Shown one piece after another: positions 7,270 through 17,098 of a stretch of 64,000 nt of DNA (the first letter of the stretch is position 1; each line of letters begins with the position of its first letter). The notes under the pieces were generated by a model, which saw only the letters and a program-made list of their open reading frames with translations, was not told the DNA's origin and did no database searches. The DNA is taken from positions 103,154 through 167,153 of the forward strand of contig JAUVVG010000002.1 in assembly GCA_030604735.1 (NCBI GenBank). The letters run 5' to 3'. The position numbers were made by a program, and so were the translations under genes. Source of the stretch: Azoarcus sp. GTDB taxonomy: Bacteria; Pseudomonadota; Gammaproteobacteria; Burkholderiales; Rhodocyclaceae.

Positions 7270-8016
7270 TCATGACAGCCCTTCCTGGTGCATGCGTTCG
7301 AGTACCTCGCGCCATCGCGACAGACGTGCTGTCGGGTCGGCGGCCGAAGTGGTGGCGCCGCCAGCCCACAGACCTTCGCTGTTGAACGAGAACACCGGTG
7401 ACAGGTCTCGCCGTCGCGAAGCCGGGCGGATGTCGCCGATGATGTTGTCGAGAATCAATGGTTCGGCGGTGGGAGTGGCGTAGTAGCCCAGCACCATGTG
7501 CGCCTCGTCGATGCCGCTGGCCGCGCCACCGGTTCGTGCGCGGACGTAGATCATGCGCATCCTGTCGTTTGCCACGCCGCCCAGGCGCAGGCTCATGTAC
7601 TTTGCGATCGCGTAATCTTCACAGTCGCCCGCAGCCCGGCCCAGGGTTTCGAGCGGTGTGGCCCAGTAGTCGTTCACCTTCCAGTTGGCGATGTCGGTCA
7701 TGTAGCGAACGCGTCGGTTGAAAAAGGTGTTGACGGTTGTGAGCTTCTGGCGCTCTTCCTGGTCCAGGATCAGGGCGATCATGTCGCGCCATGCAATGAC
7801 CGCCTCCGTACCGGCTGGACCGTATCGCTCACCGGCAATCCGCTGCATCCGGTCGAAATCGGCCCTGAGGCCATGTGCGGGGCGGCGCAGAAGTAACAGC
7901 GGTACAAAGGCCGCTGCGCCGAACAAGAAGCGTCTTCGATTGAAACGACCATTCCCCGCCGGGCAGTCGGCGCCGGAGGTGACGCCGGTGGAGGGGGGGC
8001 GGTAGGGGGCGGTCAT
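7270..8016 (-). CDS. lapG: LapG-type periplasmic cysteine protease (BTLCP family)
   Basis: A 248-residue transglutaminase-like protease with catalytic triad Cys132 (GDCEDYAIAKY), His173 (DEAHMVLGYY) and Asp190 (LILDNI), the same spacing as Pseudomonas LapG. The acidic residues around the cysteine (DCED) are the calcium-binding set of the family. It should cut the AAAAG site of the neighbouring adhesin, releasing it from the surface when LapD is empty of c-di-GMP. The N-terminus carries a twin-arginine-like export signal (FNRRRFLFGAAAF, then a hydrophobic run and an A-H-G end), which suggests Tat rather than Sec export. It is divergent from the TolC-family gene across a 380-base gap. Confidence 0.93.
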   Translation of the reverse strand: MTAPYRPPSTGVTSGADCPAGNGRFNRRRFLFGAAAFVPLLLLRRPAHGLRADFDRMQRIAGERYGPAGTEAVIAWRDMIALILDQEERQKLTTVNTFFNRRVRYMTDIANWKVNDYWATPLETLGRAAGDCEDYAIAKYMSLRLGGVANDRMRMIYVRARTGGAASGIDEAHMVLGYYATPTAEPLILDNIIGDIRPASRRRDLSPVFSFNSEGLWAGGATTSAADPTARLSRWREVLERMHQEGLS

Positions 8017-8396
8017 GTCACGAGTAGTATCTCGATTTGTCCCGCACTGTAAAGCCCCTGCCGGCGCTTCCGGTCTCGCCGGTGAAATTCGTCACGATGC
8101 TTGAAGGCAGGGGGGCAGACTTGAAAAAACGTGCGATATTCCGCGATTCGTCAACGATTCGGATCAATTTTTATGTAAAACGTGTTAATTTCTCTTCGCC
8201 AGAATATCGAGGCTTAAAGTAATTTTGGAGGCAGCTATACTCGCCTGCCAATTTTGCTCTCCGGCATCGTGGATTGACATGGGCTGCAGTCGCATCGTAG
8301 TCCTCCAGGCGGCATATTGAATTGAACCGGGGGCGTGGGCGTCGCTGCGACGTCAGGATCAGCTCGACAAGAACTTTCGCAGGATTGATTTTTATC
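8017..8396. other. 380-bp divergent intergenic region between lapG and the outer-membrane channel gene
   Basis: No coding potential is seen. Bases about 8130-8230 are distinctly AT-rich for this genome, as expected for promoters of the two divergent genes. A possible sigma70-type promoter for the rightward gene is listed separately. No clear operator palindrome was recognised. Confidence 0.5.
8214..8241 (+). promoter_or_regulatory. Possible sigma70 promoter for the TolC-family gene
   Basis: TTAAAG (8214-8219) and TATACT (8236-8241) are separated by 16 bases in an AT-rich stretch. The -10 match is good (5 of 6) but the -35 match is weak (3 of 6). It would give a leader of about 150 bases. Confidence 0.25.
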
Positions 8397-9845
8397 ATGA
8401 CATTCATAAGAAAAATGATCGCGGTTGCCGTCGTTACGGCAGTGGTTGGCTCTGCTGCCAACGCCCAGGTGCCAGACTCCTTGCTCACCGCCGTTCAGCA
8501 GGCAGTGAATGCGAACCCGGACGTTCAGGCGCGCTGGCATGCGTTCCGCTCGGCCCAGGAAGATCAGCAGAATGCGCGCGCCGGCTTCCGCCCTACCCTC
8601 GATCTCGAGGGTTCGGTTGGTCGTCAGCGTCAGGATCCTCCTAATGGACCGTCCGACACGTTCAATGTCCGCAGCGCCCAGGTGACCTTGAATCAAATCA
8701 TCTATGACGGTTTCTTCACCCGCAGCGAAGTTTCCCGCTTCGGCCACGCCCGCATGACCCGTTACTTCGAGCTGCTCAACGAGGTCGAGGCGGTGGCGCT
8801 GGAGGCGACCCGAGCTTATGCCGATGTCCTCAAGTTTCGCGAGATGGTCGAGTTCGCCAAGGAAAACTACTTAGAGCACAGGATGGTCTACGATCAGATC
8901 GTGGATCGGACACGGTCTGGCGTAGGACGTGGAGTCGATCTTGAGCTGGCGACCGGTCGTCTCGCTTTGGCCGAATCCAATCTGCTGACCGAGCTGACCA
9001 ACCTCCACGATGTGAGTGCCCGTTATCTGCGCATCATTGGAGAGGAGCCGTCCGAGGACATGGGCGAGCTGTACGCCAGCGTGATGGGCGAGCGGATGCC
9101 GGAATCACTGGTTCAGGCAATCGAGTCTGCCTACAGCGGCAACCCGGTGCTGAAGGCGGCCGTCGCCGATATCCGTGCTGGACAGGATTTGATCGAAAGC
9201 CGCCGTGCCGCATTCCGGCCGCGTGTCGATGTCCGTGCCCGGCAGAATGTCATCCACAGCGGTGGGGGCCAGGACGATGGTACCTCGCGAACCGGCGCTA
9301 TCGAAGTGTTGTTCAAGTACAACCTGTATCGAGGCGGTGGCGATCAGGCCTTGCTGCGCAAGGCCGCAGAGGACCTTAACGGTGCACGCGATACCCGTGA
9401 GAAGGTCTGTCGCGATATCCGTCAGAACGTCACGATCGCGTACAACGAGGTCAATACCATCGAGGAACAACTGGTTTACCTGGATCAGCACCAGTTGTCG
9501 ATGTCGAAGGCCCGTGAGGCTTATCGTCAACAGTTCGACATCGGCGAGCGGACCCTGCTTGACTTGCTGGATGGCGAAAACGAATACTTCGACTCCCGCC
9601 GGGCCTACAAGAACGCGGAGTATGCTCAAATCGTTGCTCAGGCGCGTACGCTGGCCAGCATGGGTCAATTGCTGCCTGCCATCGGCGCGGTTCGCGAGGA
9701 GTTGCCGATGATCGCCGAGTTGTCGCAGGACGAGGATTACCTGGATCCAACTTCGGTGTGCCCTCCGCTCGCGCCGGAGATGCTGCAGGTAGACAAGGAC
9801 GCTTTGCTGCAGGAAACTCTACAGTCGATGGGCTTCTCTCGCTGA
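8397..9845 (+). CDS. TolC-family outer-membrane channel of a type I secretion system (LapE-like)
   Basis: A 482-residue outer-membrane efflux protein starting [20 protein letters not shown], with a classic signal peptide cleaved near ANAQ. The ATG at 8397 is chosen because an upstream in-frame ATG at 8322 would add a basic, non-signal extension. The body shows the long helical hairpins of the family ([60 protein letters not shown]). It ends with a plausible periplasmic tail. Next to lapG, lapD and the adhesin it is the natural exit channel and anchor for that protein. It is followed by a strong terminator. Close resemblance to agglutination/LapE proteins is inferred from context. Confidence 0.9.
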   Translation: MTFIRKMIAVAVVTAVVGSAANAQVPDSLLTAVQQAVNANPDVQARWHAFRSAQEDQQNARAGFRPTLDLEGSVGRQRQDPPNGPSDTFNVRSAQVTLNQIIYDGFFTRSEVSRFGHARMTRYFELLNEVEAVALEATRAYADVLKFREMVEFAKENYLEHRMVYDQIVDRTRSGVGRGVDLELATGRLALAESNLLTELTNLHDVSARYLRIIGEEPSEDMGELYASVMGERMPESLVQAIESAYSGNPVLKAAVADIRAGQDLIESRRAAFRPRVDVRARQNVIHSGGGQDDGTSRTGAIEVLFKYNLYRGGGDQALLRKAAEDLNGARDTREKVCRDIRQNVTIAYNEVNTIEEQLVYLDQHQLSMSKAREAYRQQFDIGERTLLDLLDGENEYFDSRRAYKNAEYAQIVAQARTLASMGQLLPAIGAVREELPMIAELSQDEDYLDPTSVCPPLAPEMLQVDKDALLQETLQSMGFSR

Positions 9846-9873
9846 TCGCTGTTTCGTTAAAACGTGGTTCGAT

Positions 9874-9909
9874 GCCCCCGAAGTTTTTCTCGGGGGCTTT
9901 TGCTTTTTT
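9874..9909 (+). terminator. Rho-independent terminator after the TolC-family gene
   Basis: Arms GCCCCCGA (9874-9881) and TCGGGGGC (9890-9897) are followed by TTTTGCTTTTTT. It ends immediately before the queF start codon, so queF must be transcribed by read-through or from a promoter overlapping this hairpin. Confidence 0.93.
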
Positions 9910-9912
9910 GTG

Positions 9913-10770
9913 ATGACTCCAACCGATTCGACAATTAATGCCCGGGAGGGCATGCCCCTGGGCCGGCCGGTCGCGTATCGCGATACCTATGCCCCCGAGT
10001 TGCTTTTCCCGATTCCGCGCCAACAAAAACGCGACGAGATCGGTGTGCGCGCCGATGCCTTGCCTTTTGCCGGGTTCGACATCTGGAATGCGTACGAGGT
10101 GTCCTGGCTCAACCTCAGAGGCAAACCAGTGGTGGCGCTGGCACGATTTATCGTGCCGGCCGACTCGCCTTGTTTGATCGAGTCCAAGTCGCTGAAGCTG
10201 TATCTGAATTCGCTGAATCAGAGTCGTTATGCCAGTCTCGACGAGGTCCGGGCGCAGATCGCGCGCGATCTGTCGGCGGCCAATGCCGCAGCGGTCGAGG
10301 TAGAGCTCGTCTCGCTGTCGGTCGGGCCGGCCCGTCACTTTGGCGTACCCCAGGGCGTATTGCTCGACGAGCTCGACATCGACATCGATACCTATCAACC
10401 GGCACCGGACCTGCTGGCCTGTCGCCCGGGCGAGGCCGAGGTCGGTGAGACGCTTTATTCGCATTTGCTCAAGTCGAACTGTCTGGTGACTGGGCAGCCC
10501 GATTGGGGCACGGTGGTCGTCCGCTACCAGGGGGCGCCGATCGATCGTGCCGGTTTGCTTAGATACATCGTATCGTTTCGCAAGCATGACGAGTTCCACG
10601 AGCAGTGCGTAGAGCGGATATTTTCCGACATCCTCCGCCAGTGCCAGCCCCGGCAATTGAGTGTATGGGCGCGCTACACCCGGCGCGGTGGCCTGGACAT
10701 CAATCCGTATCGAGCCACTCACGGTGCACAATGGCTGATGCAGGATCAGGTGTTCGAGGTTCGCCAGTAA
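9913..10770 (+). CDS. queF: NADPH-dependent 7-cyano-7-deazaguanine reductase
   Basis: Reduces preQ0 to preQ1 in queuosine tRNA modification. It is 285 residues, the length of the long (E. coli-type) QueF with a tandem T-fold. It has the family motif [19 protein letters not shown], the segment [11 protein letters not shown], and [17 protein letters not shown] near the C-terminus. The ATG at 9913 is chosen over the adjoining GTG at 9910 because it puts about the same number of residues before the [11 protein letters not shown] block as in E. coli QueF. There is no Shine-Dalgarno, since the preceding bases are a terminator T-run, so a start at 9952 after GGGAGGGC is possible. No other queuosine genes are nearby. 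Confidence 0.95.
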   Translation: MTPTDSTINAREGMPLGRPVAYRDTYAPELLFPIPRQQKRDEIGVRADALPFAGFDIWNAYEVSWLNLRGKPVVALARFIVPADSPCLIESKSLKLYLNSLNQSRYASLDEVRAQIARDLSAANAAAVEVELVSLSVGPARHFGVPQGVLLDELDIDIDTYQPAPDLLACRPGEAEVGETLYSHLLKSNCLVTGQPDWGTVVVRYQGAPIDRAGLLRYIVSFRKHDEFHEQCVERIFSDILRQCQPRQLSVWARYTRRGGLDINPYRATHGAQWLMQDQVFEVRQ

Positions 10771-10974
10771 TACTCGTCGGTCGGTGCCGATCCTCTCTTT
10801 TGTGGGTGGTCCCGGTCAACCGGATGAGCGCTTGGTGCGTTGTTCAATCAAGCCGCGACGTGTGAAGTTGCCCAGACATGGGATCGCATCTCGGTCGGGC
10901 TGGCCCGGGTAGGCAAACCTTCGGGCTTGGTTTAGTATCACGCGCTTGTAACACCACCATTGAGAGGAAAAAGC

Positions 10975-11283
10975 ATGAAGGTTCTCGTTACTGTTGCTGT
11001 CGCTGCCGGACTGCTGTCCGCAGCCCCCGCTTTCGCCGCCGAAGATCTGGCCAAGGCCAAGAACTGCATGGCCTGTCATGCGGTCGAGCGCAAACTGGTG
11101 GGCCCGTCCTATCAGGAAGTGGCTGCCAAGCGTGGCGACCAGGCTGACGCGGTCGAGTATCTGGCCAAGAAGATCAAGGCAGGGGGTTCCGGCGTCTATG
11201 GTCCGGTCCCGATGCCGCCCAACCCGCAAGTCAGCGACGACGAAGCGCTCAAGCTGGCCGAGTGGGTCATGACGTTCAAGTAA
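10975..11283 (+). CDS. Small periplasmic class I cytochrome c (c551/c552-like)
   Basis: A 102-residue protein with a signal peptide (MKVLVTVAVAAGLLSAAPAFAA) and a mature part of about 80 residues. One haem c site, CMACH, lies near the mature N-terminus, and the methionine ligand is probably in VPMPPNP. The C-terminal helix LKLAEWVMTFK is typical of cytochrome c551/c552 electron carriers. The ATG at 10975 is preceded by GAGAGGA, which decides the start over an ATG 15 bases upstream. It is monocistronic, with its own terminator. It probably carries electrons in the periplasm between the bc1 complex and terminal oxidases or reductases; the partner cannot be told from this window. Confidence 0.93.
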   Translation: MKVLVTVAVAAGLLSAAPAFAAEDLAKAKNCMACHAVERKLVGPSYQEVAAKRGDQADAVEYLAKKIKAGGSGVYGPVPMPPNPQVSDDEALKLAEWVMTFK

Positions 11284-11305
11284 TCCGCAGCTGCTCGAGT
11301 ACAAC

Positions 11306-11330
11306 AAAGCCGGCCTTGTGCCGGTTTTTT
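11306..11330 (+). terminator. Rho-independent terminator of the cytochrome c gene
   Basis: Stem CCGGC (11310-11314) with GCCGG (11320-11324), extended by flanking A/T pairs (AAAG before, TTTTTT after), lies 22 bases after the stop codon. Confidence 0.88.
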
Positions 11331-11456
11331 GCTGAAGCGCGCGTGTTCTTTTGTTCGCCATCGACCTGTGCTCGATGGCGAATCGGTTGCGACTAAAGCA
11401 ATGGTCTCGAGCCGTGTCGTACGAAGAAGCAAGCGCGCGGGAGGAAGCCCGCCTTC

Positions 11457-13625
11457 TCAGACGGCGCGAGGCGCCATGCTGATCAGCGCGCCGGCGTCGC
11501 CGGCCTGGGCAGGGCGGGCGAAGTAGTAGCCCTGCATGATGTCGCAACCAAGGGTTCTCAGGGTTTTCGCCTGCTGGGCGTGTTCCACGCCTTCTGCAAT
11601 CAGTTCCAGGCCGAAGCCCTTCGCGATGCCGGTGATGGCGGAGATGATCGGATTCGTCATCAGGCCGTCCAGGTCGCGCACGAAGCTGCGATCGATCTTC
11701 AGCACGCTGACCGGAAGTTTCTGCAGATAGGCCAGCGCCGAGTAGCCGGTGCCGAAATCGTCGATGGCAACACCGATGCCGGCCTTGCGCAGTTCGCGGA
11801 CCTTGGCTGCAACGCCGGCGGTGTCCTGCATCATCATGCTCTCTGTGATCTCGAGCTCGACCTTGTCGGCCGGGAGCTCGTAGCGCGCGATGCAATCGGT
11901 GACCATGCCGACGATGTCCTCGCGATCGAAATCGTGCGGTGCGAGGTTGAGCGACATCTTCAGGTCGTTGAATCCGTTGCGCCGCCAACTGGCCAGCTGG
12001 CGGCAGGCGCTTTCCAGCACCCAACGGCTGATGTCGCCGATCAGGCCCACCTCTTCGGCCACCGGGATGAAGGCGTCCGGTCCGATCAGGCCGTTTTCGG
12101 GGTGATTCCAGCGCAGCAGGGCTTCCATGCCCACCACACGCTGACGTGACAGGCTGATCTGCGGCTGGTAGTAGAGTTCGAGCTGATTGCGGTCTATCGC
12201 ATGACGCAGATCGTTCTCGATCGCGATCCGGCTCTGGTGGTGGGTGTTGAGTTCGGGGGCGAAAAAGCGGAACCCGTTCTTGCCCGAGCGCTTGACCTGA
12301 TACATCGCGATATCGGCATGCTGGGTCAGGGCCTCCGCCGTCTGTCCGTCTTGCGGGTAGATCGCGATACCGACACTGGCGGTCGCGCGGAAATTGCCGT
12401 GGTCGAGCGCGAACGGCTCCTCGAGCGCGGACAGGATCTTGCGCGCGATCACCTCTGCGTCTTCCGGGCTCGAGATGTCCGGCAGCAGTATCGTGAACTC
12501 GTCACCGCCCAGGCGCGCGAGCGTGTCGCCGCGTCTCAGACTGTTGCTGAGGCGGGTCGCGATGCCGCGCAGCAGGGTATCGCCTTCGGCGTGGCCGTAG
12601 GTGTCATTGACCAGCTTGAAGCGATCGACATCGACGAACATCACCGCCAGCGACCCGCTTCGACGTTGCGCCTGCGCGATCGCGAGTTCCAGTCTGTCCT
12701 TGAATAAAACCCGGTTGGGTAACCGGGTTAGCTGGTCGTGATAGGCCTGAAAGCTGATGATCTCCTCGGCGCGCTTTCGGTCCGAGATGTCGCGTGCGAC
12801 ACCATACAGCCCGACATAGCGACCGCCACCGCTGTCGCGCCCCAGCATCGGGATGCCCTGCATCGCGACCGTGATGAACCCGGTGCCGCCGCCATCGGGC
12901 GATGGACGACGCAAGCGCAATTCGACGCTGAAGCTCGCAGCTGGGTTCTCGTGCTGGGCCTTGAGCAGGCTCTGTATACGGTCCAGATCCTCCGGCATCA
13001 CCAAGGACAGAAAAGGACGTTTAAGCAACTGATTGCGCTGGTATCCGAGCAAGCCTTCGATACGCGGGTTGAGGTAACTGAATCTGGCCTGGGCGTCCAG
13101 CGTGAAGATCAGGTCGGGCGAACTTTCGACGAGGTAGCGATGCAGCCGTTCGGAGGCGCGAAGCTTGTCGCCCATGACCTTATTGGCGCGCTCCAGTGCG
13201 GATTTGTGCAAGGTGCTCTGCACCGCACGCTGGAGTTGTGCCACATGATAGGGCTTGCGGACGAAATCGTCAGCGCCGCGACGCAAGGCACCCACCGCAG
13301 CATCGATCGCATCTTCGCCGCTGATCACGATGATCGACTCTTCCCGCCCGGCATTGCTGAGCCAGTCGAGCACGGCTAGGCCCGTGCCGTCGGGCAGGCG
13401 GTAGTCCAGCAGGATCAGATCGAAACCTTCGCGCTCGAGCAAGGCGATGGCCTCGGCGACGCTGCCACACAACTCGAAGCTGCGACCTTCCTGGGCCAGA
13501 ACGTGCGGAAGGCTGCGACGCAGGGCCGCGTCGTCATCGACGACCAGGATGCGCGCAACAGCGCCAGTGTCCGAGACGGGCTCGGAAAGCTGGCTGTAGA
13601 AAGGCGCCTCACCTGGAATGACCAT
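11457..13625 (-). CDS. Response regulator with PAS, GGDEF and EAL domains
   Basis: A 722-residue cytoplasmic c-di-GMP protein. It has a receiver domain (residues about 22-140, ILVVDDDAALRRSLPHVL, acceptor Asp in LILLDYRLPDGTG), a PAS domain (SPDLIFTLDAQARFSYLNPR), GGDEF with intact RLGGDEFTILLPD near residue 370, and EAL with intact MEALLRWNHPENGLI near 505 plus DDFGTGYSALAYL. Both catalytic signatures are present, so it could make or break c-di-GMP. The start at 13625 follows a G-rich stretch; the longer frame from 13736 would overlap the upstream gene. The gene upstream encodes an HDOD-GAF histidine kinase, its likely partner. Confidence 0.93.
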   Translation of the reverse strand: MVIPGEAPFYSQLSEPVSDTGAVARILVVDDDAALRRSLPHVLAQEGRSFELCGSVAEAIALLEREGFDLILLDYRLPDGTGLAVLDWLSNAGREESIIVISGEDAIDAAVGALRRGADDFVRKPYHVAQLQRAVQSTLHKSALERANKVMGDKLRASERLHRYLVESSPDLIFTLDAQARFSYLNPRIEGLLGYQRNQLLKRPFLSLVMPEDLDRIQSLLKAQHENPAASFSVELRLRRPSPDGGGTGFITVAMQGIPMLGRDSGGGRYVGLYGVARDISDRKRAEEIISFQAYHDQLTRLPNRVLFKDRLELAIAQAQRRSGSLAVMFVDVDRFKLVNDTYGHAEGDTLLRGIATRLSNSLRRGDTLARLGGDEFTILLPDISSPEDAEVIARKILSALEEPFALDHGNFRATASVGIAIYPQDGQTAEALTQHADIAMYQVKRSGKNGFRFFAPELNTHHQSRIAIENDLRHAIDRNQLELYYQPQISLSRQRVVGMEALLRWNHPENGLIGPDAFIPVAEEVGLIGDISRWVLESACRQLASWRRNGFNDLKMSLNLAPHDFDREDIVGMVTDCIARYELPADKVELEITESMMMQDTAGVAAKVRELRKAGIGVAIDDFGTGYSALAYLQKLPVSVLKIDRSFVRDLDGLMTNPIISAITGIAKGFGLELIAEGVEHAQQAKTLRTLGCDIMQGYYFARPAQAGDAGALISMAPRAV

Positions 13626-13710
13626 GACCCCCCGATTCCTGCGACGCGAAAGTTGGCTGACCGAGTTGGCCAACTGAGTTGTCTGACTAATTTGAATGCG
13701 CGTCGCTAAT

Positions 13711-15783
13711 TTAACTTGATTCGACTGCAGGAACAAGCAATTGGAAACTGGTGCCGGTTCCGGGTTGACTACGACAAAGGATAGAAGAGCGCCATTGGGA
13801 GAGCAAGTCGTTTACGATGGCGAGGCCCAGCCCCTGATGATCGCCGCCTTTGTCGCTGGCTCGCTGGCTGAACAGCTGGCTCATGCGCTCCGCAGGCAGG
13901 CCGGGGCCGTTGTCGATGACACGTATCTCGACGCAACGGGCACCATTGACCATCAGCAAGCCGGGCACGACCACAGAGAAGCGTTTTCCGGGTTGCAAGG
14001 CCTCGGCCGCGTTGCGGAAAAGGTTGAGCAAAACCTGCTTCAGCACCGACGCCGGAATACCCACGGCGGGGAGTCCGGGCGTGACTCTAAGGTCGAACTG
14101 GATGCCACGGCGGGCGAACAGGGTTTCGCCGTAGAGCGACTGCATGTCTTGCATCAGGTCGTGAACATGACAAGACGTGGGCTCGTTCGCTTCGTCCGGC
14201 GGATAGGCCGCCTGCTTGAACAACTGGCCGAGCCGTTCCAGTTCACTCCTGAGAAACTTGAGCTCATCGCCAAGGCCGCGCGCTTCAGGGTGCTTTTCCG
14301 GCATGACCTCCAGATAGGCCTTGATCACGGTCAGCGGGTTGCTGGCTTCGTGGACGACCTTGCGCGCATGATCCCGGAAGCGTGATTCGATCTCGGATTT
14401 CAAACGTGACTCGAGGGCGCTTTCCCGAGCCTGCAACGACCAGGTCGTGAGTGCCTCGTGACACAGTTCGACCAGCGTTTCGGTCGCGTCCGGCATCGGA
14501 GGGTCATTTCGGTTTACCCCCAACAGCACGATCGTTGCCCGCGATGTGCCATGGAGCGGAAGGCAGACCAGTCCGCTACCGCCCAGCCACTGCTGGACAT
14601 GCCAGTCGGAGACCGTTCGACCCGGGTTCATCTCCTCGTGGGTGCTCGACACCGGTTTGCCGGTTCTGAGTGCAAGCGCGATCACGCTGGTTTCATCGTC
14701 GAGCCGGAGATTCAGTTCGTTGAAATAACTGTGGATCCCGTGCTTGTCGCCCAGCGGCAGGGCCTTCAGACACTCTTCGTCATCCACGCTGACAAAAAGT
14801 GGTGAGCGGATTCGGCAGACGAGCCAGCATGAAGCGTCGAGGCGGGCACCAATCCGGTCCGGACCAATCGCTGCGAAGGCGTTGCGGATACATCCGGCCA
14901 ACGCGGCTCGCTTCAGGAACTGTTCCGACAGGCCGACATGGGCCGGGAGCGAGAGGTGAGCGGCCTTAGGGCGCGGCGAGGGCAAGCCGCCGCTTGAAGG
15001 AGCGGTCGGTGCAAGTGCGCCGTGTTCGGCCTGTGGCTGGGCGATGTAGGCGACGTCGGTACGCAGGCTGACGATCGTCGCCGGCGACAGGGCGCACAAA
15101 TCGGCGACCCGGCCGCTGCGCTTCTGCCAGTCGTCCGCGCCCAGGTCCAGCGCCGCTCTGAGCAGGCGTGAGAGGGGATGAGCGAGGCGCAACTGTTCCT
15201 CGAGTGCGCTGCCGAAGGCGAACACGTCGAGCATGGGCCCGGTGAAACCACACCATTCCAGCAGTGTCGAACGGATCCGCGCGGCCTCCTCGAGGTTGGG
15301 TGGGGACGACGCCTGCTTACCCGAGGGCATTGCATCGTCGGAGACGAGCAACTGATCGAGTCCATGCCACAGACCGACGAGATAGGCTTCGTCGGGGTGG
15401 GGGTAGCGCGATTCGAGCGCAAGGTGCAGGGCGCACTCGGCGGTGAACAAGGCACGCGCGTGCGCCTCGTGCAGGCCTGCCTCGACTTGTCCGGGCTGGG
15501 TCCAGCTCTCCTGGAGCAGCCAGGCCCGCAGCAATTCCACACCGACTGTTTCGAGCCGTTCTACGGCGCGTTCCTTCAGGTCGCGGCCGAGTCTGCTGCC
15601 GTCATGGGGAAGGGCGTTGAATAACGTACACAGCAGACCGGGCGACCGCAGTACCGATTCGGCGACAGCGACCCAATCCACCGGATTCGTGCCGAGCAGG
15701 CGCAGCATCTCGTTCGCCTGCTCGGGTAGCAAGGCGAAGCGGACCGTACCGGACAGGCAGCGAGAATCGGCAGGGGACGGCAT
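13711..15783 (-). CDS. HDOD-GAF sensor histidine kinase
   Basis: A 690-residue soluble kinase. The N-terminal 200 residues look like an HDOD domain (RFALLPEQANEMLRLLGTNP, AVAESVLRSPGLLCTLFNAL). A GAF-like sensor region lies in the middle, then a histidine kinase core: H-box VVHEASNPLTVIKAYLEVM, N-box LLNLFRNAAEAL, G1 VIDNGPGLP, G2 HQGLGLAIVNDL. There are no membrane segments, so it senses an intracellular signal. The start is uncertain. ATG 15783 is chosen because the upstream extension (possible starts at 15873 and 15909) is arginine-rich and looks non-coding. It lies upstream of the REC-PAS-GGDEF-EAL gene on the same strand and probably phosphorylates it. Confidence 0.85.
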   Translation of the reverse strand: MPSPADSRCLSGTVRFALLPEQANEMLRLLGTNPVDWVAVAESVLRSPGLLCTLFNALPHDGSRLGRDLKERAVERLETVGVELLRAWLLQESWTQPGQVEAGLHEAHARALFTAECALHLALESRYPHPDEAYLVGLWHGLDQLLVSDDAMPSGKQASSPPNLEEAARIRSTLLEWCGFTGPMLDVFAFGSALEEQLRLAHPLSRLLRAALDLGADDWQKRSGRVADLCALSPATIVSLRTDVAYIAQPQAEHGALAPTAPSSGGLPSPRPKAAHLSLPAHVGLSEQFLKRAALAGCIRNAFAAIGPDRIGARLDASCWLVCRIRSPLFVSVDDEECLKALPLGDKHGIHSYFNELNLRLDDETSVIALALRTGKPVSSTHEEMNPGRTVSDWHVQQWLGGSGLVCLPLHGTSRATIVLLGVNRNDPPMPDATETLVELCHEALTTWSLQARESALESRLKSEIESRFRDHARKVVHEASNPLTVIKAYLEVMPEKHPEARGLGDELKFLRSELERLGQLFKQAAYPPDEANEPTSCHVHDLMQDMQSLYGETLFARRGIQFDLRVTPGLPAVGIPASVLKQVLLNLFRNAAEALQPGKRFSVVVPGLLMVNGARCVEIRVIDNGPGLPAERMSQLFSQRASDKGGDHQGLGLAIVNDLLSQWRSSILCRSQPGTGTSFQLLVPAVESS

Positions 15784-15943
15784 CGGGCGATCGAAGGGCC
15801 TCTGGGAAAGTGCCCCGATTCTATGAGCGCGCCGGGAGCGGCCTGCGTGACCGAATACGCGGAAACGATCCATTATTGAACTATCTTCGATCGTCCGTGA
15901 AAAATGCACTCATCGCCGTCGTGCCATGCCGGCCTGTCCCCGC

Positions 15944-17080
15944 TTAGCTTTGAAGACTGTCTGCGAATCCCAGCGCGCCAAGCAGCGCCGTATTGATCTT
16001 CTCGTGCGTCAGCTGCAACTCGGTGGCCTGCTTCAGCAGCGCGGTAGGGTCGAAACTTTCGCTGGCCTTGGCGAGCTTGAGGAAGGGGGCGAACTCCCCT
16101 TCTTCATGGAGCAAGGCGTCGGTCACGCTGTCCGGGAGGTGCATCTCGTCCAGCACGCTCTGCATCGAGGTGCCGAGCAGGACCGGCAGCAGGGAGAACG
16201 CGCCGGTGATGAACAGGTTGTCGAGTTCGGACTTGTCGAAGAAACCCGCCCCGATCTCCTCCATGAAGCGGCCGCGGGCGATCGAGGTCTGCATCATTGC
16301 CTGGGCGCCTGGATCGCGGGTGGCGGTCACCAGCAGCAGCGACAGCCATTTGTTCAGGTTCGAATAGCCGAGAATGGTGACCGCGTGACGGAAGGACTGG
16401 ATCTCGCACATCAGGCCGAAACCGGCCGAGTTGATGTAGCGCAGCAGCTTGTAGGAGATTGCTACATCCTGTTTGAGCAGGGCCTCGATCTCCTTGATGT
16501 CGGCATTGTTGCGGACCAGATTGAGCAGCCGGACGATCTGGGCGTGACCGGGCGTCAGTGCTTTCGGCGGCGGGTTGCCGTGCAGGAAGAACCATCCCGA
16601 TGCGCCGTCGTAACCATTGCGCACCGCGCCCTGGAAGGTGTCGATATCGGGCAGGCCCCAGGCCAGCGCGATGCCGGGCGAGCCGGCCGGCGTCGGGTGC
16701 TTGCGCGCGTCCATCAGCACGAAGCGCCAGTCGGCGTCCAGCGGCATCTCGATGCCGGGCGAAAACCAGCTCAGGCAGGTGCTGATGTCGGCGTCCCGCA
16801 ACTGGGGCAGTAGCTGGCGGGTCTTGGCGTGAGCCAGCGCCTGCGCCGGAATCTCGATCATCGTGTTGGGTGCGATCTGCCAGTTCAACAGGTCGGGCGT
16901 CGGCACGAGCCTGGCGAGCGAGACGAACACCGTGTGACGGGAAGGCCAGACGTCCTGTAGATCGTTGAGTGTCTCGACCACCGATTCGATGCTGGGGCCA
17001 TGTGCGATCAGCCGGTTGGCGGTGATCGCCCGCTTCTTGTTGACGACCGGTTCGCGGGTGAGAATCGTGGTGTGGTTCAT
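15944..17080 (-). CDS. HDOD-domain signalling protein (YuxH-like)
   Basis: A 378-residue protein. The C-terminal half is an HDOD domain (IVRLLNLVRNNADIKEIEAL, then LLKQDVAISYKLLRYINSAG, and HAVTILGYSNLNKWLSLLLV). The N-terminal part resembles the degenerate EAL half of YuxH proteins, with no EAL signature left. Such proteins act in signalling, often with c-di-GMP or two-component systems, without a known enzymatic activity. The start is ATG 17080 (MNHTTILTREP); an alternative GTG at 17092 lies just 6 bases after the upstream gene. It stands between the flavin reductase gene and the HDOD kinase, all on the minus strand, possibly as one operon. Confidence 0.82.
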   Translation of the reverse strand: MNHTTILTREPVVNKKRAITANRLIAHGPSIESVVETLNDLQDVWPSRHTVFVSLARLVPTPDLLNWQIAPNTMIEIPAQALAHAKTRQLLPQLRDADISTCLSWFSPGIEMPLDADWRFVLMDARKHPTPAGSPGIALAWGLPDIDTFQGAVRNGYDGASGWFFLHGNPPPKALTPGHAQIVRLLNLVRNNADIKEIEALLKQDVAISYKLLRYINSAGFGLMCEIQSFRHAVTILGYSNLNKWLSLLLVTATRDPGAQAMMQTSIARGRFMEEIGAGFFDKSELDNLFITGAFSLLPVLLGTSMQSVLDEMHLPDSVTDALLHEEGEFAPFLKLAKASESFDPTALLKQATELQLTHEKINTALLGALGFADSLQS

Positions 17081-17098
17081 GATCAGCGTCACCGCCTG

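Noticed and set aside
6130..7275. 381-residue plus-strand frame opposite lapD
   Set aside because: Low-complexity, Gly/Arg/Asp-rich shadow frame; lapD on the other strand has clear domains.
9451..10731. 426-residue minus-strand frame opposite the TolC-family gene and queF
   Set aside because: It crosses two well-supported genes and a terminator and shows no motif.
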